DNA of 64,000 nt from Verticillium longisporum (lineage: Eukaryota > Ascomycota > Sordariomycetes > Glomerellales > Plectosphaerellaceae): contig JAETXT010000005.1 in assembly GCA_019188255.1 (NCBI GenBank), positions 1,550,001 to 1,614,000 on the forward strand. The letters run 5' to 3'. Positions 32,640 to 45,300 of the stretch are shown here, in pieces; the stretch's first letter is position 1, and the number at the start of each line of letters is the position of its first letter. The notes beneath the pieces are model-generated. The model did no database searches. It was given only the letters and a program-made list of their open reading frames with translations, and was not told the DNA's origin. The translations under genes and the position numbers were made by a program.

Positions 32640-33517
32640 GGTGGGCGTGGATGGCGGGGTATGACGTGCTGAGCTGGGGATGCGCGAGTCTGGCGACAGG
32701 AGGCCGAGGAAGGTGAACGGGAAAGTCCAGAGGTAGTGAAACCAGCCAGGGACAAGACAGACAAGGAACAGCACGAACAGAAGAAATGTTGTTTTCGAGA
32801 TCTGGTGGTTGTCGATTGAGGAGGGCATATTTGGTGTTGAGCTAGAATGATGTAAGAATTGAAAGGTGGGGCATCTTGAATATCAGGACAACGTCCCATG
32901 CATTGCGTTGCACACCTAGTCATCGGAGTTCGACGGGCCAGACAACTCAAGAATTCAAAGGTAGTCTACTTTCATAAGATGGAAACAACAGGTTCATAAT
33001 GCAAGCTATCATGTTCTGGCGCACAGGTGGAATGCTTGAACCATAGCACATAACCTATAGCACGACCGTTTTCAAGGTCACCAATCCGGCGGCTTCAGAC
33101 ATTGCGACGCATCTTGGTCGACCGGGATTCTCAGAGCATCTGTAAAGTTGCCCATGATGCTTCGATAGATGTTCAGATCAGCTGTAGACGACCCCACCAT
33201 ATGATGCAAGCGTGGTGCGAAAGCCTCACGGGGATCTGCTCAGTTCAAACTTTCCATATTCCCGAGCATCCAGCTAATCTGTGTTGAGGGAGGATTGCTT
33301 GGACAGCTGGAGGTGCCGACATCCATATACATCGTAGCAGGCTGACCAAGTCTTAATCACTGGCTGGTTCGGACCTGAGAACATAGGGAATGGCAGTGGA
33401 CGATTGAAACCATAACTTTGATTTATGTACACAATTGCAACACGACTCTATCGCAACCACTCTTCTTACCAACCAATTCTCTAATTGGACTCCAGTCCCA
33501 TGTGCCGCACGCTTCTT
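32640..33517. other. Intergenic region, 0.9 kb
   Basis: Promoter side of the UPF0047 gene, including its possible 5' extension to 32828, and the 3' flank of the complex I gene. Nothing else recognised. Confidence 0.5.
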
Positions 33518-34160
33518 TCATGCGAGGGGGTAGGCGGTTTCAGGAAGAGACTCGAGGTGCTTGCGGTTGTGCTCATTGGCCTAGGCATATCGTCAGCAAT
33601 CAGAATCACAGTAGGCCACCTGGCTACGCCGCGGCAGAGAAATGGGAAGGCTCACGTATGGCAAGCCGCAGTAGGTGCACGAGGCAATCTCAGGCTTGTC
33701 GGTGTTGATGAACACCCGCGGGTGGCCAGCGGGGCCGCCGCCACCATCGCACGCGACAATGCGGCTGTGCGTCCACCTCACGGGCTCCTCGTGAATAAAG
33801 GACATGGCGGACTCGGGTTGAGGCTGGTGCATGCCGTCAGTACGTCGTGTATGTGACAATGGATCGTGTCGAGCCGTATTTTACCTGGAGGTCAAAGTTG
33901 GACTGTTCGAACCTTGGGCCAGTCATGGCCTCGGCCCTGGGCTTCTGGCTGCGGGACCAGATACCAACGCGGTTGGGCGCCTGCTGGACGTCCCTGGGGA
34001 CGGCATTGTCGGCTGTCTGAGGAGTGCTGGCCTCGTTCTTCTCGGTGACAGAGACGGTCTCGGTTGTTCGGGCCGTGGCGGAAACGGAGAAGGGGCGGTA
34101 GAGGGTGCGCAGCTGGCGCGAGAGCTGGGCAGTCGCCCGCCTGTAAGCCGTGAGGAGCAT
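33518..34160 (-). CDS. Complex I zinc subunit NDUFS6 (NUO-18.4-like)
   Basis: The 168-residue protein is the mitochondrial NADH:ubiquinone oxidoreductase 13-kDa zinc subunit (NDUFS6; NUO-18.4 in Neurospora). It sits in the N module of complex I and is needed for its assembly. Exons are 33885..34160, 33656..33823 and 33518..33580, with introns of 61 and 75 nt. The N terminus (MLLTAYRRATAQLSRQLRTLYRP) is a clear mitochondrial presequence. Diagnostic blocks are RVGIWSRSQKPRAEAMTGPRFEQ, MSFIHEEPVRWTHSRIVACDGGGG and HPRVFINTDKPEIASCTYCGLPY, which contains the His and CxxC zinc ligands. The last exon gives ANEHNRKHLESLP. All three junctions preserve frame. It is divergent from Mpp6 over 465 bp. Confidence 0.95.
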
Positions 34161-34625
34161 TGTGACGATAGAATGTGTGGTCGTCCTGGGAGTAGAAAGA
34201 TATCGACGTCACCCTCACAGCGGTTGCGGTCCCTCGAGTTCGAGATCTTGGAGCTTGTGTGGTCTTCGCTCAATTGGTATGGCTGCACTGTCATTGGTTC
34301 GGAATAACTGCGGCCAGTGCCTGTTCACATTGGCTCGTGCGTCAGAGCGGTCTGGTCGCATGCACTGAGATCTTGCGGCAGAATTATTTTGTCGGCCCAA
34401 GGTCCCGCTCTAGCAGTTGCAGGTTATTGTTTACCACAACCAAGCAATTCTGTCTCGAAGGGGAGAAGTCAAAGGCGCCAACTACTGAACATCTGATGCG
34501 ACAAAGAACTCCCACGACTCTTCACCAGAGGTACCCTACGAAGGGGCGGACCCTGAGACACCTGTGGGCCTCTACGACTGCACACCACGAGGGCATCCCC
34601 GACATCAAACATCATCCAGCCCACC
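34161..34625. promoter_or_regulatory. Divergent promoter region between NDUFS6 and Mpp6 genes
   Basis: The 465-bp gap lies between two divergent starts (34160 minus, 34626 plus) and must carry both promoters. No specific site is claimed. Confidence 0.45.
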
Positions 34626-35577
34626 ATGGCGCCCAAGGATCTGGCGCCCGAGACGCCCCCAAGCCGGGGCATCTCTTCGCGTTTGCTCACGATGAAGTTT
34701 ATGCAGCGTGCTGCCGCCACATCAGAAACGCCCACCACACCCGACGAACCCTCCGCGAAATCCGGAATCACATCCTCCTATAATCGCCGCTGCTTCGAGA
34801 ACTCACCACTTTCTGGCGACTATCACTCCATTGACTAGGCTACGATACACGCTGCCCTCAAAGAGCAAGAGGCCACACGACAGGCTGCGCTGAAGCTTCA
34901 CAAGACGGAGCTGGCCGACACGAACTGGGTGCTCGACGGCTTCGCGAGCACCACGACCGCCGCGGCCCCCAGGGCTGTCGAGTACGTCGGCTTCTCAGAG
35001 ATTGACGCCGGCGGAGAAGAAGACACGCCAAACCGCGCACAGGCTGGAAGGAAGAGGATCGGCAATTACAAGACGCATGAGGAGAAGGTTTGTCTCACCA
35101 TTCGCTAGCAGCCCCCGGGGCCGCCTCGCCTGCTTCCGCGGACGATGCATGTATGCTAATTCACCCTCGCAGCAGACGAAAGATGACGCCTCATCGGATG
35201 AGGACAGTGATTCGAGTGACGAATCCTCAGACGACGCCCGCGACAGGCGGGCCTCCAAGACCTCGACACCACACAGGGACGGCCCCCGGAGGCAGAGCAG
35301 CGTTCACCGCAGGGAGTCTGCTGGCGCGGCCAAGGCCAAGGAGTTCAGGGACAAGCGCAAGAATCAAAAGGTCAACCTCAACACCATCAGCTCAGTTTCT
35401 GGCAACGCAAGGTCGGGCCCCATCACGTCCATCTCAGGGGGCGGCGGCGGCGGCGCGGGGAGCAGGTCCGGTCAATTTAGCTGCCACTCATGCGGCAAGA
35501 CGGGGCCCAAGGCCGTCGACTGTCCCAGCAGACGCAACGGCGGTGATAAGCGTCGATCCTATGGACGAGGGTCCTGA
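34626..35577 (+). CDS. mpp6: M-phase phosphoprotein 6 (Mpp6) exosome cofactor, frame interrupted by one TAG
   Basis: The protein matches fungal Mpp6, a nuclear RNA-exosome cofactor that binds Rrp40 and helps recruit Mtr4. The N terminus MAPKDLAPETPPSRGISSRLLTMKFMQRAAA holds the Mpp6 signature LLTMKFMQR. After ENSPLSGDYHSID comes TAG (34836-34838), and the same frame continues ATIHAALKEQEATRQAALK and ADTNWVLDGF, a second Mpp6 block. No GT donor exists in the preceding 90 bases, so no intron removes the stop. CAG to TAG is the simplest change. A real intron follows, 35088..35172 (85 nt), then an acidic Ser/Asp run and a zinc-knuckle-like end CHSCGKTGPKAVDCP, where the usual His is Pro. The whole reading is 288 residues. 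Confidence 0.85.
34836..34838 (+). other. In-frame TAG inside the Mpp6 coding region
   Basis: Mpp6-like sequence lies directly on both sides in the same frame. It fits a CAG to TAG transition. Confidence 0.7.
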
Positions 35578-38500
35578 TGCTGGGATACCCCTTGCGTGCA
35601 GCGCGGTGTCGGCATCAATAGATGGGCTCTGGAACCATATGAGTATGCAACGGTGAACATGCGACCAACCCGTTCACGTCAGCGTTTTGGACCAGGAAGG
35701 TCCAGCAGCCCGGCGTGGGTCGATTTCATAAATATATTGGTGTCCTGCGAGTCATCGCGGCAAATGAAGTAGCCTTGCCACATGTCGATGCTACGGTTTT
35801 CGAGTCAGGCCTCATGCACGTAACATACTCGCAGCTCCTGACAGCCCCAGAAGTACAGACACTTCGGTAGACAAACAAAGATACCCCCTGTAACCACAAG
35901 AATACTCGTGCTGTTTTCTGATGTGACGCCAGGATCCTTCCAGACATGACTCCCAAACGGGAACGCAATCAATCTGAAGACGCCATTTTGAGCATCAACA
36001 CCATGTCAGGATGTTACAGAAACAAAATGGAAGGTCCGAGAGAAACCTGCATAATGTTAAGAATACTTACACGGCTGGCGCAGTAGTCCTACAACTGCGC
36101 GCCAGCACACTGTTGCCTGGCTGGCACAGTCTCTATCTACATCAAACGGTCTTACCCCAACCATGATTCGACCACGCCGGCCGACAATCCATTTCAGAGA
36201 ACCATGGCCCTGCATTTGCAACATTCAAACAACTCCGGAATGTCCTGACACATGTATGCAGACAGAGACTGGTCCAAGATGGGGGGTGGAAACGGGCTAT
36301 TTGAGTTCTGTCAGTCCATTGGGTGAGGATGCTGCCATGTCGAGCAGCAAGACGCGAGCTTTGCCACTTTACCTCAAGGTACCTGCTTGTGCCTTGATAC
36401 CCGAAACCCCAGATCACAAGCGGTCGATCAAAGACGGGACGGCCCAGTGGCCAACGCCCCCAACGCAGGTAACCCTGCCAAGAAAACGGCCGGGTGTGCC
36501 GGGCCAACTGGCATGAATGACGAACGACTTGTGGTGTTGCGCAGCACAACTCGTGGCGCGCCAACGTCGCAACAGCTTCAGGTCTGTCGCCTGTCGAAGG
36601 ACCTGTCAGAAGGAAGCACTGTCCAGGATCATCCCGAGTACCAGGGATGATTTCGCCTGTGGAAGCGAACCTTGACCATGGAAAGCCCCAGCGTCGATTG
36701 ACGCGACTCATGCCCGCGGCGCTCCTCGTGCAGAGAGGAGAAGACTGTTGAACCCATGCAGCCAACCACTCTCGTTACTCCTGCTGCTGTGGCACTAGGG
36801 AGTCATACCTGTGGCAATTACAGAGCTCATCGTCGTGCGACTGCCTCGGTATCCCGAGGTACGCAGCTGTACTCGCGCGCTGGCAGGCAGATCACTTACA
36901 TCAATGGATAATACTCCGGAGCCGAAAAAATGGTCGGATCGATAGAATTTGAGATTCAAAGTGGACTCGGAAAAGGGAAGGGGGGCTCAATGTGCTCCGT
37001 GGTCCGGCGACGATCTAAAGCCGCTGGCTTCGGGGCTGGGGCTCCCTTCGGCATGAAGAGACGATGCGACTGTATGGAGTGGCCTGGGGCTTGGGAGCAC
37101 CTTGTTCGACCTCCATGACGCACGGGTCGCATGTCCGTGGCATCTTGTGCGCGGCCTCTGCCATGCCTTGCACGACGCATCCCACGTCACCCCGATGTAC
37201 CGAGGACAAGGTGAACTGGGCCGCCGGCAGATGAAGTGCGCCGGCAGAGTCTCCCGGCCCGGCAAGCGGGAGGGAGCGCTGAGAACGAAGGTGCAGTGTC
37301 GATCCAGTCGCTTGGCTTATTATGAGCACCGGGTGTTCCTACATGTTACCCAGTGAGGATGTACAGCACGTGTTCCACACTCCTCGTAGCGACAACATAT
37401 GTCTGTGTGCAAGTGGCGGAGCGGAAGGATGCATAAGAGGAGGTTACCGATACCTCGTCGAGCCTTCATGTCGAACCGCCCCGCGCGGCTGACGAGTGGC
37501 GAGCGGAGCAGGGCGAACCGCAGTCAAGGCACGGTAAAGGCATGGCAGCCAACCAAAACCTCCCACGGCATACGTATACTTTGGTAACCTCTGAGCCGCA
37601 CATCACCAGCAGCCTACCTGCCCGTCATGCGTCAGACTAGACTGCGCTATTCCGAAGGCTTTAGGTCACTCAGGTAGAACAAGCAATAAATAATGCCGGG
37701 GGTACGACCCGGGAGCGTCGGCCGCGATTGAGCTGAACATGTTACGGTTACATCATGTCAGACTGTCATTTGAGATTGGCAAGGATTGAGTGATGACCGC
37801 GGGCTTCATCTTCTGTTCCGGACTCCGTTTGGCCTTTGCTTCAAGGCCTCCAATCGAGTCCTATTAGGTTCGGTGCCGTCCTAGGGCCGGCAACTCTCCG
37901 CAGAAAAGGTTGTCCCTGGCGACTGGAGATGGGCTAAGATTACGTCCGGACGTGGTGCAACATCGTCATCTCCTCGACCGGCCATACAAAGACCACGGGG
38001 AGGTACTTTGGGTACCTTTCTTTCGCCCCATCATGATACGAGCCGGGAACCTGGTCCCACTGCCCCAGACAAAGCTCCAAGCGAGCCGAGATGTGCACTT
38101 TGAAGCTGGGCGATCACGGCAAGCGGATTGGATCAGTCGAAGCGGGAAATGTGCCGAGCTTCTAGAAGATGACTCGAGTAAGCAGCATGGCCCACTGCAG
38201 GCGGGGAAGCCCCAAGATAGGCGGAAAGTTGCCTCTTTTGCGGAGAGAAAGCGACCTGGAGCAAGACCGGGTTCTCATGTTTCCACGCCGCCGCCTTCCT
38301 ACTTTGTGATATTCCCCCGAGCCGGCTTGCTTGGTGTCCTGATCGTCGAGTGATTGCCTTCGGCTCCGATTGCCGGAGCGTGCCCAGTGGAAAGCGGACA
38401 ATCTGGCTCACGACCTCCATCTTCCGTTCCAGAAATCCCAGAACGTGGCAAAGGGGAGGGGAGGCGTTCTTCGGGGCCCGCTAAAGCATGACTACGATTG

Positions 38501-40689
38501 CTAGCAGGCATGCGTACCCGAGGGAGCCTGGGCTAGTTGGTAGCGTCTGCACCAACACGGTCAAAGGTCATCTGCATCGCTTGCGCCTGTATCGACAAGG
38601 GGACATGCGGCATTCAAGACCGGTTCCTGGAGTATCAAGACGTGACGATGGCGGCATGCGACGCAAGAGCACCCCATCCTCCGACGCCGGTTTGTGCTGA
38701 TACGCTCGCGAAATGACCACATCTCGGTCTGAGCAATGCCCAGCTATCTCACATGACTGCCGAGGGATGGTCAAGGACAGGTTTTGTGCTTTTTTTGGGT
38801 TGGGAGACCGACTTGGCTTAACAGCCTGGCTTCTTGGTCGGTGGCCAAGGCTTCCACATGGCTTGCTCATTGGTGGCTTCGGGCTTGCCTCAGCCTCGGG
38901 CTCCTTAAGCCGAATCAGACATTGCCAAGATGTTTCCTCCAATTTGTTTCATGCAGTCGCCTTGCATGGGTCATGACGGCAGCCTCCATATTGACAGGGT
39001 TGCGAAACATTTCGAAATGTATGGCAGATGAAGCTGATGCGGACATCAGACGAGAGGATGCGCCTGCTGGGGCTCTTAGGGTTAGATGGGTGGGGGATGT
39101 CGACGAATGCCTGGCGACCACTGGAAAGAATTGTCATATGGCTACTTGTATTTCTTCCGCGCGGCAGCGTTCCCTGGATGCGAAACCGCAATAGCATTCC
39201 CGACCGTGGCGGCCCATGGAGTTGAAGCAGAATCCAAGGAAGGCAGAACGCTCTCGGGTCGAATAAATTGATCTCTTATTGAATGCAGCTGACCCCCAAG
39301 ATGGCCACCAAGGGTCTGAATGCTCTCAGATGCAACCAGATATTAATCTGTCTGGCCTGGATGCGGTGAGTGGATTCGTAGAGTACCATGCCTTCGGGAC
39401 AGGACGATGTGCATTGGTGCCAATTTTGTTGTTGTTGGTAATCCAACAAGAGGAGTTGGACAGCAGACGCTATGTACATAATGCATTGGCAGACTCATGT
39501 GCCCTGTACGTGATGCGATGACTCTTTGGTCGAACCGGACCCCATCTTGAGCTGCAGTAGATGGTTCAGTGGACCCATTGAGAAACCATGCCGTTGGTAG
39601 GGTCGGCGGGACTGAAGATCTTGTTCACGAGTGGACAGCATGGTCGGCCAACACAGAAATGTGATGGAAGCTCGTTCGATTTGGCTATGGTAGCCCCGCC
39701 GGGAGGCCCCCCTCTTTGGCCTACCAACCAGTCGCCTGCTTGGCCAGTGCTGTCTCGAATTGAGTCAAGCCAGACGGTCACGTTGCTGGCCACAAAAGCT
39801 TTCTCTCGCCTGGCTATACCGCCGTCTTGGCGCGTGAATGAGGACAAGCACAAAACTCGATGGCGGTGGTCAAGGCGTGTGACAGTCGGATGGCCTGTCC
39901 ATGCTTGCGTAGGCCCGGTCGTACCGCAAGTGGCCTTCAAGGTGGCGGGTAAGTCACCTCCGCAATCCGGGCCGTCGATATATCCTTCCTTGATCCCTCC
40001 CTTTTCCTACCTTGTTGCTTGCCTCTGGTTTTGTGCGTTCAGCTGCGGCCTGCAACGACAGGGACCCGGCTGACGAAAGAGGTCCATAAAATCTCCCCTG
40101 GCCGATGAGTTTCAGATCAATTTATCTGTCCTGGGAGGATATCCACCACCCACTCGCCAAGAGAGCAAGATTGTTAAATCGAGGCTGACGGTGCTTGATG
40201 GGCACTTTCTGTCTGATGCTACGCCAGAATGCCTGTCTGGCAATGTGTAACATGATGCTGCGGGCCTTCCCGCAAAGGCCTGTGTGCCGTGCCCTCCCTT
40301 ACCGTTCCGAGTGGGTAATTTCTTTTGCTTCGCGAACAAAGACTGTTTCCTGCGCTTTCATGTGGGCATCTGGGTTCCCGAGCACCAATGTGGTTGTATC
40401 CGAGAGAGCACACCATCCAAGCATCTCTTGTGGCAAGCATCTCTTGTGTGTGAGGACGAAGGTATCATGTATAATCGCTGAGTGCATGGGGGGCCAGACA
40501 GTCAATCATGGACAGGCGAATCGGCCATGGAGAGTTGCAATTCGAAGCTTTCGTGACGAAGGAAGGTGGTAGGAGGCACAAACAGTCGAATAAGGCGACA
40601 ACAACTCCCTGGAACAGGGAAGAGCCAAGGAGCTTCTTCCTGCCTCCTGAAAATTCTACCTTGAAATGTCATCCTCACCGGATGTACCG

Positions 40690-40750
40690 AGGTACCTACC
40701 TTAACAAGCCGACATCGCGTTTGCTCCTTCGTCGGACAAGGTAGGTGGTG
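40690..40750. repeat. TACCT/AGGTA inverted repeat
   Basis: GGTACCTACCTT on one side and AAGGTAGGTGGTGCC about 35 bases later are complementary over most of their length, giving a hairpin with a large loop. Confidence 0.65.
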
Positions 40751-42008
40751 CCTTGTCCTGCTCAGCGTTCTTAACCGTCCAGGCGCACACCGCGGTCAGG
40801 TACCTATCTGGGCAGGTAAAGTACGAATGTGGTAGGTATATGACCACCCACATCTTGCTCTGAATCATTCGCATCGCGTCGACACATGTCAGCGTGTTTT
40901 GCCCCTCGCCATCTCTTTCACTTCGTCAGAGCTGGGCGTATGAAGTATTCTTATCTGCCTTGACTCAATCGCGTCTCGACCCTCCCCTATCAGTCCTGAG
41001 TCGCGTCGGTGGCCCGCCTTGGCTCTTCCACCCATCAAGGTCGCCGCACCAAGCCCGGCATCCGAGTCACGCGTATAGCGCCAGCCAGACCGAAAGCGGT
41101 CTCGCAATGCACCAGTCTGGCCTGCACACTGGGTCTGCCACGCTTTGCCATCCGGTGTAGACAGGGACGCAGACCTCATCAAACTTGTTGAGAGAGACAA
41201 GGGCGCTGGCCAAAAGCCATCACAGCGCACACCGCTTCCTCAGACGATCGTTGCTGAGTACATATACCTACTTACCTGTGTCGCACCTACCAAACAGCCG
41301 CTGTTCGACCCTGCAGCATATGCTCCGGCACCGTGCCTTGCTTCCCCGGTGCACACCAAGTGACCCAGTATCCAATCCGTCAAGTCGTCGCCGAAGGCGC
41401 AGGGACTATTGGGAACAAGAGAAGGAACTAGAGGGAAGAGACTCTCCGCCCAGTCAACCACCGAAGAGCGACCCTGATCTGTTGGCCACGCTGCAACACA
41501 GATAGTCTCCGTTTCTGGATCCCAACCCGTCGTTGATCTGAGTAGTACGGCGCCGGTGATACGGCGTCCCCACATGCTGCTAACCCACGCCTGCAACCCA
41601 GTCCATGTGGCACAAGCGTCAGCACCCGCATCTTGCCAGCGCGCGCGACCCCCTCCCCCTTCCACGCCCCAGGCCCCCAAGGTCCCCCAGCTCGTCGATG
41701 CTAAGGCAGCAAAAGGTTTCCAGGTCACCAATGCAGGTAGCCCAGGCCTCCACCAGACAGGGGCAGATCGGTACATCCTTTACTCATTACCAGGACCGCC
41801 TGCTGTTGTCATTCGGCTGGGCACGTTCCCTATGGTAGTGGAGCAAGCCCAGGGTGTCCAGGTAAGGGAAGACACGCAGAGGTACTCCCAGGTACCGCAA
41901 CCACCTTACGTTCAAGGTTGGTAGGTTCCCCTACTCTTTCAAAAGTGGCGGCTCCCCCACCACCGAAAACCCACAGTAGCGATTGCCTTCCCCTCCAAGC
42001 TCGCCTAC

Positions 42009-42036
42009 ATACCTTTCCATACCTACCTACCTAGGT
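42009..42036. repeat. TACCT/AGGTA palindrome cluster
   Basis: A short run of TACC units ends in the palindrome CCTAGG and GTAG, the same element type as at 23151 and 57331. Confidence 0.6.
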
Positions 42037-42317
42037 AGTGCTCCTCCTGCTCTTACACCTCCCTCTGCCTCCCCCCCTCACTTTCCGTCCCCTCCACAGC
42101 CAGTCCTTTTCCCCTTCTCCTCCTCCAATCTGCTCAACCACGGCCGGGCATTGACCATTGGCCAGACCTGTATCCTGCTCCAGTACCGAGAGGCGTGTTC
42201 GGCTGCAGCGTCTCGCTGACCATCGGACTTCTGGCACCTCACACCCTGCGCTAAAGGGAAACACGAGGAAACAGGTCACTGGCCAAATTGTCGGTGCCGC
42301 GCCCCTCCACGAATACG

Positions 42318-45300
42318 ATGACTTCGCGGGAGAGTAATGCGGCGGTGCCTGTCCGTCGTGTGACAGACCAGCTCGAAACGCCTTCACTCGACGATCGGGA
42401 CTATCGCGTCATCCGGCTGCCCAACGAGCTTGAGGCTTTGCTGGTCCATGACCCTGATACGGATAAGGCCAGCGCTGCGCTTGACTGCAATGTGGGCAAC
42501 TTCAGCGACGAGACGGATATGCCTGGCATGGCGCATGCCGTAGAGCATGTAAGTGCATCGTACCTCGCGAGCAGTCTCCTCTGAGGTTGCTGGGCTCTCG
42601 TGCGAGTCGAGCCCCCTGCCTTCTGATCATGTGCTAATGAGCCACGCGTTACCAGCTCCTGTTCATGGGGACCAAGAAGTACCCCGTCGAGAACGAATAT
42701 AGTCAATACCTCGCCAACAACTCAGGCAGCTCAAACGCATACACTGGGCCGACTTCGACCAACTACTTTTTCGAGATCTCGGCCAGGCCCGCAAACGACC
42801 AAGACCCCACAGATCAGAACCAATCAGCGCTGTAAGGGGCACAGGATCGATTCGCCCAATTCTTTATCGAGCCTCTCTTCCTCGAATCTACCCTGGACCG
42901 AGAGTTGCGCGCTGTTGATTCAGAGAACAAGAAGAACCTCCAGAGCGATCAATGGCGTCTGCATCAGTTAGAGAAGTCGACTTCAAACCCAAACCACCCT
43001 TATTGCCACTTTTCCACCGGAAATCTGGACGTCCTGAAGATTCAACCCGAAGCAAAAGGCATCAACGTGCGCGAGAAGTTTATGGAGTTCCACGACAAGC
43101 ATTATTCGGCCAACCGCATGAAGTTAGTTGTTCTAGGCAGGGAATCTCTCGATGTTCTGGAAGGCTGGGTGTCGGAGTTCTTTGCCGGCGTGTCGAACAA
43201 GAACCTCCCCCAGAACCGCTGGGAGAGCGAGGCGCCCTTCAGGAAGAGCGAGCTTGGCATCCAGATCTTTGCCAAGCCTGTCATGGATTCGAGAGAGCTC
43301 AATCTCTATTTTCCCTTCATGGACGAGGAACGCATGTACGAATCGCAGCCCAGCAGATATCTCAGTCACTTGATCGGCCACGAGGGTCCTGGCAGCATCA
43401 TGGCCTACGTCAAGTCAAAGGGTTGGGCTAACGGTTTGAGCGCCGGGACCTATCCTGTATGTCCCGGAACTGGTGGCATCTTTGACTACCAGATCCGACT
43501 GACCGAAGAGGTGGGTGCAGTGAGGAACCATACCCTTCACATTCCTGGCTAACTGTATCTTTCCCAGGGCCTCAAGAACTACCAGGAGATCACGAAAATC
43601 TTCTTCCAGTACGTCTCGCTGCTGCAAGAGACCTCGCCTCAAGAGTGGATCTTTGATGAACAGAAAGGCTTAGCCGATGTCGACTTCAAGTTCAAGCAGA
43701 AAACGCCCGCCAGCAGATTTACGAGCAAAATCAGTTCGGTCATGCAAAAGCCTCTTCCACGCGAGTGGCTGCTGAGTGGGCACAGCAAGCTGAGGAAATT
43801 CGACCCCGAGTTGATCCGAGAGGGACTGGCATGTCTGAGGCCCGACAACCTTCGTTTGACGATTGTGTCACGCAACTTTCCCGGTAACTGGGACCGCAAG
43901 GAGAAGTGGTACGGCACAGAGTACCGCTACGAGGACATTCCCGCCGATTTCCTTGCGGAAATAGAGAAGGCGGCGGCGTCAGGCGCTCAGGACAGGTTGC
44001 CAGAGCTACACCTCCCGCACAAGAACAACTTCATCCCCACGAATCTCGAAGTCGAAAAGAAGGAAGTCAAGGAGCCAGCCCTTGCTCCCCGCATTGTCCG
44101 CAACGACCTCTTGGCACGGACCTGGTTCAAGAAGGATGACACCTTCTGGGTTCCCAAGGCCAACCTGGTGATCAGTTGCAGGAACCCCAACATCTATTCA
44201 TCAGCCGAGAATGCTGTCAAGGCCAAGCTTTTTACTGACTTGGTCCGTGACGCCCTCGAGGAATACTCCTACGACGCCGAGCTCGCCGGCCTACAGTACA
44301 GTGTTGCACTTGATGGGCGCGGCATGTTCCTTGACCTCAGCGGTTACAATGATAAGCTGGCAGTGTTGCTGAAACAGGTTCTCGTCACCATCCGAGATGT
44401 CGAGATCAAGGACGAACGGTTCGACATCATCAAGGAGCGTCTTCACCGGGGATACAACAACTGGGAGCTTCAGCAGCCTTTCAGCCAAGTGTCCGACTAC
44501 ACGACGTGGCTGAACTCGGAACGTGATTATGTCGTTGAGGAATATCTCGCCGAGCTCCCCAATATCAGCGCCGAGGACATTCGGCAGTTCAAGAAGCAGA
44601 TGCTCGCCCAGATGCGCATCGAGGCCTACGTACACGGCAATATCTACAAGGAGGACGCCCTGAAGCTGACTGATATGGTCGAAACGATACTCAAGCCCCG
44701 CATCCTCCCGCAGACTCAGTGGCCAGTCACCCGCTCCTTGATCCTCCCTCCCGGATCCAACTTTGTGTACAAGAAGACGTTGAAGGACCCTGCCAACGTC
44801 AACCACTGTCTTGAGACTGTATTCTATGTTGGCGACAAGAGTGACTGGAATGTGCGGGCTAGAACACTTCTGCTCGACCAGATAGCCCACGAACCTGCCT
44901 TTGACCAACTGCGTACGAAGGAGCAACTGGGCTACGTTGTTTTCAGCGGTGTTCGTAGCTTCTCAACCACATACGGATTCCGCTTTATCATCCAGAGCGA
45001 GCGCCCCTGCGACTACCTTGAATCAAGGATTGAGGCTTTCCTAAACCATCTGTCTACGATCATTGACGCCATGTCCGATACGGAGTTTGAGGGTCACAAG
45101 CGGAGTCTCATCGTCAAGAGGCTTGAGAAAGTCAAGAACCTTGACCAGGAGAGCAGCCGGCCCTGGACTCAGATTGCCAGCGAGTACTACACATTTGAAC
45201 TTGGTATGAGACACAAGTTTTCCCGATATGAGATTCACACTAACATGCGTACCTGTTAGCCCAGCAAGATGCCGAACACATTAAGAAATTGACCAAGGCC

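Larger units (their letters stand above)
35578..42317. other. Gene-free region, 6.7 kb
   Basis: No gene or transposon is recognisable across this stretch. The longest frames (for example 36142-36765 on minus, 39588-40073 on plus) have random-looking composition. GC stays near the level of the rest of the window, so it is not an AT-rich, repeat-mutated block. It contains TACCT/AGGTA palindromes at 40690-40750 and 42009-42036. CT-rich DNA at about 42040-42130 is probably the leader of the M16 peptidase gene. Confidence 0.45.

Noticed and set aside
36142..36765. A 207-codon minus-strand frame in the gene-free stretch
   Set aside because: Composition is rich in Trp, Cys and Arg with no motif, and no intron signals support it.
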